From NCBI GenBank assembly GCA_964606895.1, contig CAZSHX010000007.1:19464-83463 (forward strand): a stretch of 64,000 bases of DNA, given 5' to 3'. The notes below the pieces were generated by a model that was given only the letters and a program-made list of their open reading frames with translations, made no database searches and was not told the origin of the DNA. How positions within the stretch are numbered: the stretch's first letter is position 1; each line of letters starts with the position of its first letter. Both the position numbers and the translations under genes were made by a program. The stretch comes from CAZSHX01 sp964606895. GTDB lineage: Bacteria > Bacteroidota > Ignavibacteria > Kapaibacteriales > UBA2268. This document shows positions 18,576 to 27,221 of the stretch, piece by piece.

Positions 18576-19235
18576 ATGCCAGAAAAAGTTAGAAGAAGAT
18601 TGCCTCCGGGGGTCCCGATTAAATCAGGTGTACCGCCAACCAAACTTTCGGAAATTACAAATGTGGGCGATTACGTATTGCTTATTCATAATTTCACGGA
18701 ATATCCATGTGAGCTGATTTTAGATTCGATTTCACAAGGGATTATTGAGCCAAAGGAATATTTCGTTAAACATTTGGTTTTAAATAATCCTCCAATTGAT
18801 CCAACAGATATTATCCCACCTTACACTCCTCAATTGGAGGTCAAAAAAAATGTTAGTTCGAATCCTGCGAATCGCAATGATCCAAATGTTGAGCATTTTT
18901 TTGCACAAATTGGAAAAGTAACTCAAATCGGTCAAACTGTTGGATATGTTTTGAATCAGGATCATCTTGTTGAAACTGGTCCATTCAATTTATTTAACGA
19001 TTATTTTTTTGAGTTTCTTATCCCAAGCCCTCCATCTTCAGTCGCTGATATTTCAATAAATGTATTTGAACCAACACAAGTTTCGGTTGATCCACCTTTT
19101 GATTTGAAATTCAAAAAACAAGTATCTGATGGCAAAATAATATATCAGTTTCTCGATGACCAAAAAACTCTAAATTGCACATTAAAAAACTTGTCCCCAA
19201 CTCCTGTGACTGTTAAAATTTGGGGATATTTGTAA
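18576..19235 (+). CDS. Unrecognised PIKS-motif protein, paralogue 3 of 3
   Basis: This 219-residue protein is closest to paralogue 2. It has RRRLPPGVPIKSG at the start, VGDYVLLIHNFTEYPCELIL, IIEPKEYFVKHL, AQIGKVTQIGQTVGYVLNQ, NDYFFEFLIPSPPS, and a terminal QFLDDQKTLNCTLKNLSPTP with VKIWGYL. It carries a proline-rich insertion (about 68-90, NNPPIDPTDIIPPYTPQLEV) absent from the others. A good AAGGAG ribosome site precedes the ATG. No export signal is seen. It is the last gene of the cluster, and the convergent SDR gene ends 20 bp later. Function unknown. Confidence 0.7.
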   Translation: MPEKVRRRLPPGVPIKSGVPPTKLSEITNVGDYVLLIHNFTEYPCELILDSISQGIIEPKEYFVKHLVLNNPPIDPTDIIPPYTPQLEVKKNVSSNPANRNDPNVEHFFAQIGKVTQIGQTVGYVLNQDHLVETGPFNLFNDYFFEFLIPSPPSSVADISINVFEPTQVSVDPPFDLKFKKQVSDGKIIYQFLDDQKTLNCTLKNLSPTPVTVKIWGYL

Positions 19236-19255
19236 TTTATAAATAATTCATTTTT

Positions 19256-20038
19256 TTACAAACATTCGAGCCAGCCTCCGTCAACAGGAAGGCTGGCTCC
19301 CGTTATAAATGAGGCTTTTTCGGATGCAAGAAAACCGGCGGCATAAGCCAAATCTTCGGGTTTACCGAATCTGCCGACTGGTATTTCGGCAGTCATCTTC
19401 CTGGAAATTTCCTGCTCTGTTTTTCCTGATTGATCAGCTCTGCTTTTAATCAATGCTTCAAGTCTCGGAGTAAAAGTATGACCGGGGAGCAGATTATTCA
19501 CCGTAATTCCGAATGGTGCAACTTCGCGGGCTAAAGTTTTTGCCCAGCTACCCATTGCCCCGCGGATTGTATTCGAAACGCCAAGATTGTGAATAGGTTG
19601 TTTTAAGCCGATTGAGATAATATTGATAATTCTTCCGAAAGCTTCCTCTTTCATTCCGGGGAGCAATGCCTGTGCAAGCATTTGGCTTGCAATAACATGC
19701 TGAGTAAAAGCTGAATTAAGGCTCTCGACGGATGCATACTGAATCTCGCCCGGAGCAGGACCGCCTGTGTTATTTACCAAAATATGATATTTTCTTCCCT
19801 GATTGAGAAATACATTCAAAGAATTCAAAATCATTTCCGGATTGGAAAAATCGCCTGCTATGTAATCGTAGTGAGCATTTCCAAGACTTTTCAGCTCGGT
19901 GATTACAGTTTGAAGTTTGGATTCGTTTCGGGAAATGATTGTTACATTAGCCCCAAGTTTTGCAAACTCGAAAGCAATTGCTTTGCCTATTCCCTGAGAG
20001 GCTCCGCAAACTAATGCGTATTTATTTGATAGTTCCAT
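19256..20038 (-). CDS. Short-chain dehydrogenase/reductase with atypical active site
   Basis: The Rossmann signature ALVCGASQGIGKAIAFEFAK (about 8-27) with a TGxxxGIG-like turn, and NNTGGPAPG near 90, place this in the classical SDR family; 260 residues is the normal length. The serine strand is present as INIISIGL. The usual YxxxK catalytic block is replaced by GVSNTIRGAMGSWAKTLARE, so the Tyr and Lys positions appear to be Val/Ser-Asn and Arg. NNLLPGHTFTPR follows. A subgroup of SDR proteins with SN..R in place of YxxxK exists in databases, so the gene is not necessarily broken, but its chemistry is uncertain. It converges on paralogue 3. Confidence 0.8.
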   Translation of the reverse strand: MELSNKYALVCGASQGIGKAIAFEFAKLGANVTIISRNESKLQTVITELKSLGNAHYDYIAGDFSNPEMILNSLNVFLNQGRKYHILVNNTGGPAPGEIQYASVESLNSAFTQHVIASQMLAQALLPGMKEEAFGRIINIISIGLKQPIHNLGVSNTIRGAMGSWAKTLAREVAPFGITVNNLLPGHTFTPRLEALIKSRADQSGKTEQEISRKMTAEIPVGRFGKPEDLAYAAGFLASEKASFITGASLPVDGGWLECL

Positions 20039-20229
20039 TGTTGACTTTTAAGATAGTTAAAAATGTTAATGAATGAAAGAAACGTAAAATATTTTAATTC
20101 AAAATTGATGCCCGAAAAAAAAATTTTAGCAAAACTACAATTAAGTTTTGGGTATTTGAAAATTTTAATATAAATTAGTGAATAGTAATATTTAATTTTT
20201 TGTTTTTTAACTTTTTTTAAGGGGGATTC

Positions 20230-20775
20230 ATGAAGAAATTTCTTATTATTCTCATTATTGCACTAATAAGCGTGCAGTTCGCTGATGCTCAGAGAAAAAA
20301 ATCGAGCATGTTTGACGATACTCCATCCGACAGAGGTTGGAATGAAGGTGATTTATATATAGGTCCACTTCTCGGGCTTGGTTGGGGAGCCGCAATCGGC
20401 GTTGACGGAGAATATGCAATCACAGACAAAAAATGGGTGGCAATTGGAGTCGGTGGAAATTTAGCATATCACACAGGTTTATCATATTCATGGTATTCCG
20501 AAACCATGATTTCTGCTTCGGTTTATGCTTCATACCATCTTTTCCCACATAAGAAATTTGACGTTTACGCAAAGCTGGGTTTAGGATACAGACATTATTC
20601 CTATACTTATAATGACCCACTATGGGACAGATACTATTCAACTCCAAGTAATGCAAGTATTGGTGAAATTTTCGAAGCCGGTCTTCGCTATTACTTCACA
20701 CCCGCTATAGCTTTCCGTGCATTTGCAGGTTCACCTGTTTATTTAGGTGTAGGTTTAGATTTCAAATTGATGTAA
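20230..20775 (+). CDS. Small outer-membrane beta-barrel protein
   Basis: A strong AAGGGGG ribosome site precedes an ATG and a signal peptide (about 1-20, ending in FADAQ). The 160-residue mature protein has about eight amphipathic strands, e.g. YIGPLLGLGWGAAIGVDGEY, MISASVYASYHLF and YAKLGLGYRHYSY. The last strand (YLGVGLDFKLM) is typical of porin/OmpW-like eight-stranded barrels. The substrate and role are unknown. It is monocistronic, with a perfect hairpin terminator 25 bp after the stop that may also serve the convergent pckA. Confidence 0.7.
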   Translation: MKKFLIILIIALISVQFADAQRKKSSMFDDTPSDRGWNEGDLYIGPLLGLGWGAAIGVDGEYAITDKKWVAIGVGGNLAYHTGLSYSWYSETMISASVYASYHLFPHKKFDVYAKLGLGYRHYSYTYNDPLWDRYYSTPSNASIGEIFEAGLRYYFTPAIAFRAFAGSPVYLGVGLDFKLM

Positions 20776-20799
20776 AATCATTCCACAATATATCAAGAA

Positions 20800-20838
20800 A
20801 AAGGCAGACTTCAAATTAAAGTCTGCCTTTTGTTTTTT
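20800..20838. terminator. Terminator between barrel gene and convergent pckA
   Basis: AAAGGCAGACT (20800-20810) pairs perfectly with AGTCTGCCTTT (20820-20830) around a 9-nt loop. It is followed by T-rich sequence on the plus strand and has A-rich sequence on the other side, so it may work both ways. Confidence 0.85.
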
Positions 20839-20855
20839 ACGAGTGAGAATTTCTT

Positions 20856-22508
20856 CTAAAGCTGGGACAATCTTGTCGGACCGGCTTGTTTAACTTCGTC
20901 GTTAGTTCCGGGGAACAACTTGAAGTTCTCAACAAATCTTGCGGCTAAACCATCATACCGTTTCCAGTATTCGGCTTTATTACCCCATGAATTTTCCGGG
21001 TCCAAAACGTCCTGAGGAACGTCGGGACATGAAAGCGGGACTTCAAATCCAAAAAGTTTATCTCTTCTGTATTCAACTTCATTCAGTTTACCTTCGAGTG
21101 CGGCATTAAGAAGATTTCTTGTGTGGCGTATTGAAATACGTTTACCCACGCCAAAAGGACCTCCTACCCAGCCGGTATTAACCAACCAGACCTGAACTCC
21201 GTGCTGAAGCATTTTTTTCTTCAGAAGATATGCGTAATCTGATGGATGATGAACCATAAAAGGTGCACCAAAACAAGCACTGAATGTGATCTGAGGTTCA
21301 ATGCCCAAACCAAGTTCGGTCCCTGCAATTTTAGATGTATATCCGCTGATGAAATGATACATAGCCTGCTCAGGACTCAATCTTGCAATCGGAGGCATAA
21401 CGCCTGATGCATCGCAGGTAAGGAAGATGATATTTTTCGGATGAGATTCTGCCATCTTTTCGGGGACGACATTGGAAATAAACTCAAGAGGATAAGATGC
21501 TCTTGTGTTTTCAGTAATTTTCTCATCGTCAAGATCAATCTTACGTGATGTCATATCATAGGGCACATTTTCAAGAATAGTTCCGAATCTTCTTGTACAG
21601 GCATAAATTTCAGGTTCATGCTCGGAAGAAAGGCGGATTACTTTTGCATAACATCCGGCTTCAAAATTGAACACACCTGTATCGCTCCACCCATGTTCGT
21701 CATCGCCGATAAGTCTTCTTTTCGGGTCGGCAGAAAGCGTGGTTTTACCTGTTCCGCTCAATCCGAAAAACAAAGCTACATCACCGCCATCGCCGACATT
21801 AGCAGAGCAGTGCATCGAAAGAACGCCTTCTTTTGGAAGCAAGTAGTTCAAAACAGTGAAAATTGTCTTCTTGATTTCCCCACCGTAAGCAGTGCCGCCA
21901 ATTAGAGCAAGTCTTTGAGCAAAATTGAGAGCAATGAAAGTTTCGGTTCTTGTCCCGTCAATTCTGGGGTCAGCTTTAAACTTAGGTAATGCAATAATTG
22001 TAAATTCAGGAATATGTTTTTTCAGTTCGTCTTTGTTTTGAGTTGTAATAAACATATTACGTGCAAAAAGGCTGTGCCATGCATACTCTGTTATAACACG
22101 AATAGGCAGACGATAAGCAGGGTCAGCACCGGCAAAACAATCCTGTACATAAACTTCTTCGCCTTGCAGGTAAGACAGCATTCTTACGAGCAGAGAATCA
22201 AATTTCTCTGAACTCATTGGTCTGTTGTAAACTCCCCACCATATATCTTCATTGGTTTCTTCTTCGTGAACCACAAATTTATCGTTAGCGGCACGGGCTG
22301 TATGTTTGCCGGTATTTACGACAAAAGGACCCTGACTCGACATGTGTCCTTCGTTCCTAAAAATAGCTTCTTCGTAAAGAGCTTCGTCAGGCAGATTCCA
22401 GTAAACCATATCCAAACCTGTAATACCGTGATTTGACAGTTTGTAATCTGATGCTAATTCGCCCGCATGTTTTTGGGCAGGTGTTGCGAATTCAAGATAT
22501 TTACTCAT
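20856..22508 (-). CDS. pckA: Phosphoenolpyruvate carboxykinase (ATP)
   Basis: PckA converts oxaloacetate and ATP to phosphoenolpyruvate and CO2, the entry to gluconeogenesis. The 550 residues are near the family norm of 530-550. Signatures are IRVITEYAWHSLFARNMF, the substrate loop GGTAYGGEIKK, the kinase P-loop GLSGTGKTT (249-257), GDDEHGW with the metal aspartates, and FNFEAGCYAKVI. The ATG at 22508 overlaps the upstream aminotransferase stop as ATGA, and I prefer it over the TTG at 22514. The tight coupling suggests that transamination of aspartate to oxaloacetate feeds PEP synthesis directly. That is inference from context. Confidence 0.96.
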   Translation of the reverse strand: MSKYLEFATPAQKHAGELASDYKLSNHGITGLDMVYWNLPDEALYEEAIFRNEGHMSSQGPFVVNTGKHTARAANDKFVVHEEETNEDIWWGVYNRPMSSEKFDSLLVRMLSYLQGEEVYVQDCFAGADPAYRLPIRVITEYAWHSLFARNMFITTQNKDELKKHIPEFTIIALPKFKADPRIDGTRTETFIALNFAQRLALIGGTAYGGEIKKTIFTVLNYLLPKEGVLSMHCSANVGDGGDVALFFGLSGTGKTTLSADPKRRLIGDDEHGWSDTGVFNFEAGCYAKVIRLSSEHEPEIYACTRRFGTILENVPYDMTSRKIDLDDEKITENTRASYPLEFISNVVPEKMAESHPKNIIFLTCDASGVMPPIARLSPEQAMYHFISGYTSKIAGTELGLGIEPQITFSACFGAPFMVHHPSDYAYLLKKKMLQHGVQVWLVNTGWVGGPFGVGKRISIRHTRNLLNAALEGKLNEVEYRRDKLFGFEVPLSCPDVPQDVLDPENSWGNKAEYWKRYDGLAARFVENFKLFPGTNDEVKQAGPTRLSQL

Positions 22509-23722
22509 GACCAATCCCTGTATAGTTTGCGGTCACCAAGATACAATTCATTTGGGGAATTCGGGTCAATCACCCATTTGATTCTTTCGATTCCTTCCGT
22601 TATGTCTTTCATGGTTCCGCAAGTTGATATTCTGATATGACCTTCCATACCGAACTCAATACCGGGAACAACAAGAACCTGAACTTTTTCGAAGAGGAGA
22701 TTAGCCAATTTCACTGAACTCTTTTCGAAAGCACTGAAATCAGGGAATGTATAGAAAGTTCCATCCGGCACTTGTAGGTGAACTCCATCTATTGTTTTTA
22801 AAAGTGCAGTCAGGACTTTGCAGTTATTCTGCAAGGTCACTCTAAGGCTGTCCACACACGATTGAACACCATTAAGGGCACCAACTGCGGCTTGCTGAAC
22901 AACAACAGAAGCACCGGAAGTCTGGTGACTCTGAATATTAGTCATAGCTTCAATGATTTTCTTGTTAGCAACAGCCCAACCGATTCTGAAACCGGTCATG
23001 GCATAAGCCTTAGAAACGCCGTTGACGACAATCAGTCTGGAGTTTTCGGATAAATCTTTTGCGTATTTGTAGCAGGGAACCCATTTTTTATTATCAAAAA
23101 TGAGTCTGTGGTAAATATCATCCATAATAAGATAAATACCCTTTTTCTCGCAGAACTCTACGATTTCGGCAATGAATTCTTCGGGGTACATAACTCCAGT
23201 AGGATTGTTCGGGCTATTAATGATAATAACCTTAGTGTAGGAAGTTACAACCTGTTCAATATCTTTCAATCTGGGGTAAAAACTACCTGATTCGGATACA
23301 ACAGGCACAGGAATACCGCCAACAAGTTTAATCATTTCAGGATAGCTAACCCAGTAGGGCGAAGGATAAATCACTTCTTCCTGTGGATTGACCAAAGCCT
23401 GAAGAGCAACCATGATAGATTGTTTTGCTCCGCTTGAGGCAATAACGTTTTCGGGTTCGACAATTCTGCCATACCATTCATCGGTATAGCGAATAATGGC
23501 TTTTTTTAATGTTGGAATACCGTCAGCCGGAGTGTAACGAACTTCTCCTGAATTAATTAATGCCGCCGCACTGACAAGTGCATCAATTGGTGCTCGTGTT
23601 TTCGGTTCTCCGCCGCCAAGGTGAATAACTGGGTCGCCCTTAGCTCTCATCAATGCCGCTTTTTCATTCAATTTAAGCGTTGCTGATTCTTTAATCGAAC
23701 GTGCAATAAGACTGAGACTCAT
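22505..23722 (-). CDS. Class I pyridoxal-phosphate aminotransferase (aspartate aminotransferase type)
   Basis: This is a fold-type I aminotransferase of 405 residues. It has SSGAKQSIMVALQAL (phosphate-binding segment), YPSPYWVSYPEM, NSPNNPTG (169-176) with the conserved Asn, Asp201 for the pyridine nitrogen, the Schiff-base Lys238 in NGVSKAYAMTGFRIGW, and the GRIGW-type arginine. The order and spacing fit the AspC/AspAT subgroup Ig. The final ISTCGTM segment carries the substrate-carboxylate Arg region. It overlaps pckA by four bases (ATGA), which argues for an aspartate-oxaloacetate-PEP route. Specificity for aspartate is likely but not proved by sequence. Confidence 0.9.
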   Translation of the reverse strand: MSLSLIARSIKESATLKLNEKAALMRAKGDPVIHLGGGEPKTRAPIDALVSAAALINSGEVRYTPADGIPTLKKAIIRYTDEWYGRIVEPENVIASSGAKQSIMVALQALVNPQEEVIYPSPYWVSYPEMIKLVGGIPVPVVSESGSFYPRLKDIEQVVTSYTKVIIINSPNNPTGVMYPEEFIAEIVEFCEKKGIYLIMDDIYHRLIFDNKKWVPCYKYAKDLSENSRLIVVNGVSKAYAMTGFRIGWAVANKKIIEAMTNIQSHQTSGASVVVQQAAVGALNGVQSCVDSLRVTLQNNCKVLTALLKTIDGVHLQVPDGTFYTFPDFSAFEKSSVKLANLLFEKVQVLVVPGIEFGMEGHIRISTCGTMKDITEGIERIKWVIDPNSPNELYLGDRKLYRDWS

Positions 23723-23865
23723 TACAATTCCTTTAACAGTTCATAAAAATCAAATCCTTAACCAAATAAGTTTTGACTAAGGATATTTATTAATTAGTAA
23801 TATTTCAAATTTGAATATTATCAAAAGCAAAATTCTTAAATTATTATCGTAATTGCAAAGAAAAT

Positions 23866-23908
23866 CTTTATTTTTTGCCTGAATCGGGCTTTTTTTCAAG
23901 AAATAAAG
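23866..23908 (-). terminator. Possible terminator after nth
   Basis: CTTTATTTTTTG (23866-23877) and CAAGAAATAAAG (23897-23908) form a 12-bp stem with one mismatch, just downstream of the nth stop on the minus strand. The U-run after it is poor, so the call is tentative. Confidence 0.4.
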
Positions 23909-23924
23909 TTCTCTCAGCCTAAGA

Positions 23925-24575
23925 TTAATTTTCTCCTGTCTTAAAAAAAGGACAGATTGTATTGATTTTACATTCCATACATTTAGGTTTTCGGGCGATG
24001 CAGGTCTTTCTGCCGTGATTGATGAAATAATGTGTAAAGATTACCCATTGCTCTTTGGGGATTAACTCCATCAGCTTGAATTCTACTTTTTCGGCAATTT
24101 GAGTATCGGTAAATCCAAGACGATTTGAAATTCTGAGTACATGAGTATCAACAACTATTCCCGGTACCTCGAAGCAATGTCCCAAAATAACATTCGCTGT
24201 TTTTCTGCCGACTCCCGGGAGCATCAAAAGCTCTTCCATGTTATCGGGTACAATACCTCCGAATTTCTCAATAAGCATTTGAGCCGTTAAAATTATATGG
24301 TTTGATTTGGCTTTGTAATATCCTGTTGAGAAAACAAGTTTCTCCAAATCTTCCTGTTTCATTTCCGAAAAATGTTCAGGTTTGTTGAATTTTTTAAAAA
24401 GTTTTTCGGTTACCATATTTACGCGGTCGTCGGTACATTGTGCCGAGAGTATTGTTGCAACAAGCAGTTGGAAAGGAGTTTGGAAGTTTAACTGTATTTT
24501 AACATCCGGATATTCTTTACTCAAGACATCGAGGACAATTGCCATACGTTCTTTATCGTTATTTTTCTTTTTCAT
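23925..24575 (-). CDS. nth: Endonuclease III
   Basis: Nth is the DNA glycosylase/AP lyase that removes oxidised pyrimidines in base-excision repair. The 216 residues match the family. The helix-hairpin-helix LPGVGRKTANVILGH contains the catalytic lysine Lys125, and VVDTHVLRISNRLG contains the catalytic aspartate Asp143. The C-terminal [4Fe-4S] motif is complete: CIARKPKCMECKINTIC, that is C-x6-C-x2-C-x5-C. ILSAQCTDDRVN near 42-53 is the usual early motif. It is the last gene of a run comprising the FG-GAP protein, comEC, pgeF and nth, 29 bp after pgeF. Confidence 0.97.
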   Translation of the reverse strand: MKKKNNDKERMAIVLDVLSKEYPDVKIQLNFQTPFQLLVATILSAQCTDDRVNMVTEKLFKKFNKPEHFSEMKQEDLEKLVFSTGYYKAKSNHIILTAQMLIEKFGGIVPDNMEELLMLPGVGRKTANVILGHCFEVPGIVVDTHVLRISNRLGFTDTQIAEKVEFKLMELIPKEQWVIFTHYFINHGRKTCIARKPKCMECKINTICPFFKTGEN

Positions 24576-24604
24576 TTAAAGTTTGATTTGGTTAATGAAT
24601 TCAA

Positions 24605-25333
24605 TTATCTGAGTCCGATAAAAGCCGCCATTCGTCCTGAATTTTCGTTGTCGCGGCGGAAGGAATGACAGTTGGTATCTTCTATCGAACAAACATCGGA
24701 AATTTCAATATTTTGGGGATTTATTCCGCACATTGTTAGTTGCTCTAGTATTTGAGATTTATTATCAAACAGATACTTGCCGTTTCCGATTTCAACTGAG
24801 TGATTAGGAAAATATTGAGCAACTTCAAATCCGACTTCATAGTTCTTCCCTCCTGCAGATGGTGCAATGTAAACTAATAAATCAGCACTACTTACACCGA
24901 ATTCATCATTTAGCTTTCGTATTCCTTCTTTAACGATATTTTGCTTTGTACCCCTCCAACCCGAATGCAGGGCGGCAACAATTTCAGTTTTGGGGTCATA
25001 GAGCAAAATACCTCCGCAATCAGCCAATTTAACATAAATCAAAATCCCGCGTTCATTCGTAATCATACCGTCTGCTTCAGCAGAAACCGTATTATGATTC
25101 ATGAAAAGAATATTTGAGCCGTGAACCTGCTTGTTGCATTTTAATGAACTTACAGGATATCCAAGCTGTTCGGCAAGAATTTGCTGATGCACTATTGCTT
25201 CTTCGTCTGTCAGTATATCCGCTTTGTGAACCGAAAATCCGTTGGGAGGAAATAAATGCAGATTACGTTTTGTAACTCCTGCTATTATTTTGTTCTGTGG
25301 AAAGATTGTCGGTTGGAATAAATCTATGTTCAT
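24605..25333 (-). CDS. pgeF: PgeF/YfiH-type multicopper-like protein, peptidoglycan editing factor or purine nucleoside phosphorylase
   Basis: This DUF152/laccase-domain family includes YfiH (PgeF), which removes wrongly inserted L-Ser in peptidoglycan precursors, and homologues with purine-nucleoside phosphorylase and adenosine deaminase activity. The Zn/Cu site residues are present: His71 in KQVHGSNI, Cys106 in LADCGGIL and His123 in ALHSGWRGT. The following YIAPSAGGKNYEVGFEV is the usual IGP/GPSIG.CYEVG-type block with the first Gly-Pro altered. The 242 residues fit the family. It lies 4 bp from the comEC stop, in an operon with nth. Which activity dominates cannot be told. Confidence 0.88.
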   Translation of the reverse strand: MNIDLFQPTIFPQNKIIAGVTKRNLHLFPPNGFSVHKADILTDEEAIVHQQILAEQLGYPVSSLKCNKQVHGSNILFMNHNTVSAEADGMITNERGILIYVKLADCGGILLYDPKTEIVAALHSGWRGTKQNIVKEGIRKLNDEFGVSSADLLVYIAPSAGGKNYEVGFEVAQYFPNHSVEIGNGKYLFDNKSQILEQLTMCGINPQNIEISDVCSIEDTNCHSFRRDNENSGRMAAFIGLR

Positions 25334-25337
25334 ATTT

Positions 25338-27221
25338 CTAATATTTTAAATTGGTTAGTTGGGGAATTTTAATTTTGCTGTCAATTAAATTGTTAATCTT
25401 CTTTTGGCTTGCAATATCTAATTCAACTATTCTGAACTTTTTCTTTTTCTTAATTTCATCCGAAATTCCAATACTTGAAAGTCCTGTTACTCCTATAGTC
25501 AGCGAATCTTTTGTTTCGGCAAGATAAGTTTCAAGGCTGTAGTCACGCAAAGCTCTGCTTGTATTCCTCCTGTCGCTGATTAAAGCAAACTTAATGGATT
25601 TTGAAATCTGAACTTCAGTAAGGACAACATTCTCTCTGGGAAAGAATCTGACATCAGGCTGATAAAGAGAAGTAAGGATAATTGTAAACATGATTGCAAC
25701 TAATGAACTCAAGCCGAATCTAAAAAGGAATTTTCGAATACTATCCGACAAGAATAAATATATAATTGCCGAAGACATTAAAATTGATAATGGAAAAATA
25801 TTGGAAGATTTGATATAAGCCGCCGGTATATCATTTGCAAAATGGCAAATCCAATTACTTAATATTAATAAAACATCTGCTGTATTTGCATAAATTACAG
25901 CAACCTGCCACCAAAAGAATGAAAAGAAAAGAGATATAACCGAAAATATCAGAGAAAAACTCGTTAGCGGGACAACAATCAAGTTAGCTAATGGCGAAAC
26001 CAAAGAATAAATTTCAAAGTAATAAGCTACAATCGGTGTAACTGCAACAGATGCAGAAAGAGTTATCGCTAATGACGATGAAATAAAATTGATTGATTCA
26101 GAATTGAATAATTGGTTAAATCTTTCTTCAAAAAGTGGATAGAAAAATCCTATCCCGAATAGTGAAGCAACGGACATTTGGAATCCTGCTGAATAAATCA
26201 TTTCCGGTTGGAATATAATAATTATGAGTACAACAAAAGATAAAACATTCAACAGGACTATTTTTCTTTCGACTGTATAAAGAAACATAAAAGTAATAGC
26301 CATAAACCCTGCCCTGATTGCGGAAGGCTGGAACCCCGTAATAAATAAGTATGAAACCAAACAAATACTGAAAAAAGCAAATTTAAGCCACCTATTTCTG
26401 AAAAATCCGGTTAGCAAATATATCATTACGGAAATAATTCCCACATGCAAACCGCTTACAGCCAGTACATGAATTGTTCCTGAATATGAATATGCAAGCC
26501 TTGTTTCCTTGGGGACTTTTGTCTGGTCACCTGTTACAAGGGCAATTGCCAAACCTTTGTTTTCTTCACTAAACAGATTATTGAGCTTATACTGAATTAC
26601 TTCGCTTATTTGCTCGCGAAGGTAATTCATGCCTTTTGGCTTGCCAAGGACTGCAACATCGCTTTCGTAAGCTCTTGCGAACCATTGGGCATCTAAAAAC
26701 GATGCGTAATTAACTTCATCAGGCTCATTCGGCAGATTTTTCAATCTCGGCGGATGAATTTTAACTGATGCATAAATCGTACTACCTGAATAAAAGTTAA
26801 TTTTCAGATTTTTGGGATTGAAAATTGAAAGGACAATTACAGCATTCTGAATTGGCTTGAAAGGTTGAGCGTCAAGCTCACCCTTTGCAATACATCTGAT
26901 ATACATGGAATCTTTTGCAAGAATTTTTTCAATTTTGCCTTCGAATACAGCAGGAATGTCATGCATTGTTTTGTCTAATACAACAGGACTGTTGTCTGCC
27001 AAACTGAAAGAAATTATCAGCCCAATCGCAACACCACAAACAAGAAATGCATAAAAATTATTTCCGAGCTTATATAAAATAAGCCCGGAAACAATAGCAA
27101 TAAATATTACCAAGCAAAGAAGAAAAATATTCCAAAAGCAATACATGCCGACTGCAATTCCTACCGCGACCATAATCAACAGCAGGAATGCTGGAAGTTC
27201 GCTTAATCTGAAATTTGTCAT
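25338..27221 (-). CDS. comEC: ComEC/Rec2-family DNA-uptake channel, without metallo-beta-lactamase domain
   Basis: ComEC carries transforming single-stranded DNA across the inner membrane. The 627 residues comprise N-terminal helices and a DUF4131 region (about 1-200), then the competence domain with the diagnostic HVLAVSGLHVGIISVMIYLL and FQPSAIRAGFMA and about ten membrane segments. After the last helix (about residue 515) only about 110 residues of charged sequence remain, with no HxHxDH motif. The C-terminal metallo-beta-lactamase-like nuclease domain of Bacillus ComEC is therefore absent, as in many Bacteroidota homologues. The start codon overlaps the stop of the upstream giant FG-GAP gene (ATGA). 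Other competence genes are not in the window. Confidence 0.92.
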   Translation of the reverse strand: MTNFRLSELPAFLLLIMVAVGIAVGMYCFWNIFLLCLVIFIAIVSGLILYKLGNNFYAFLVCGVAIGLIISFSLADNSPVVLDKTMHDIPAVFEGKIEKILAKDSMYIRCIAKGELDAQPFKPIQNAVIVLSIFNPKNLKINFYSGSTIYASVKIHPPRLKNLPNEPDEVNYASFLDAQWFARAYESDVAVLGKPKGMNYLREQISEVIQYKLNNLFSEENKGLAIALVTGDQTKVPKETRLAYSYSGTIHVLAVSGLHVGIISVMIYLLTGFFRNRWLKFAFFSICLVSYLFITGFQPSAIRAGFMAITFMFLYTVERKIVLLNVLSFVVLIIIIFQPEMIYSAGFQMSVASLFGIGFFYPLFEERFNQLFNSESINFISSSLAITLSASVAVTPIVAYYFEIYSLVSPLANLIVVPLTSFSLIFSVISLFFSFFWWQVAVIYANTADVLLILSNWICHFANDIPAAYIKSSNIFPLSILMSSAIIYLFLSDSIRKFLFRFGLSSLVAIMFTIILTSLYQPDVRFFPRENVVLTEVQISKSIKFALISDRRNTSRALRDYSLETYLAETKDSLTIGVTGLSSIGISDEIKKKKKFRIVELDIASQKKINNLIDSKIKIPQLTNLKY

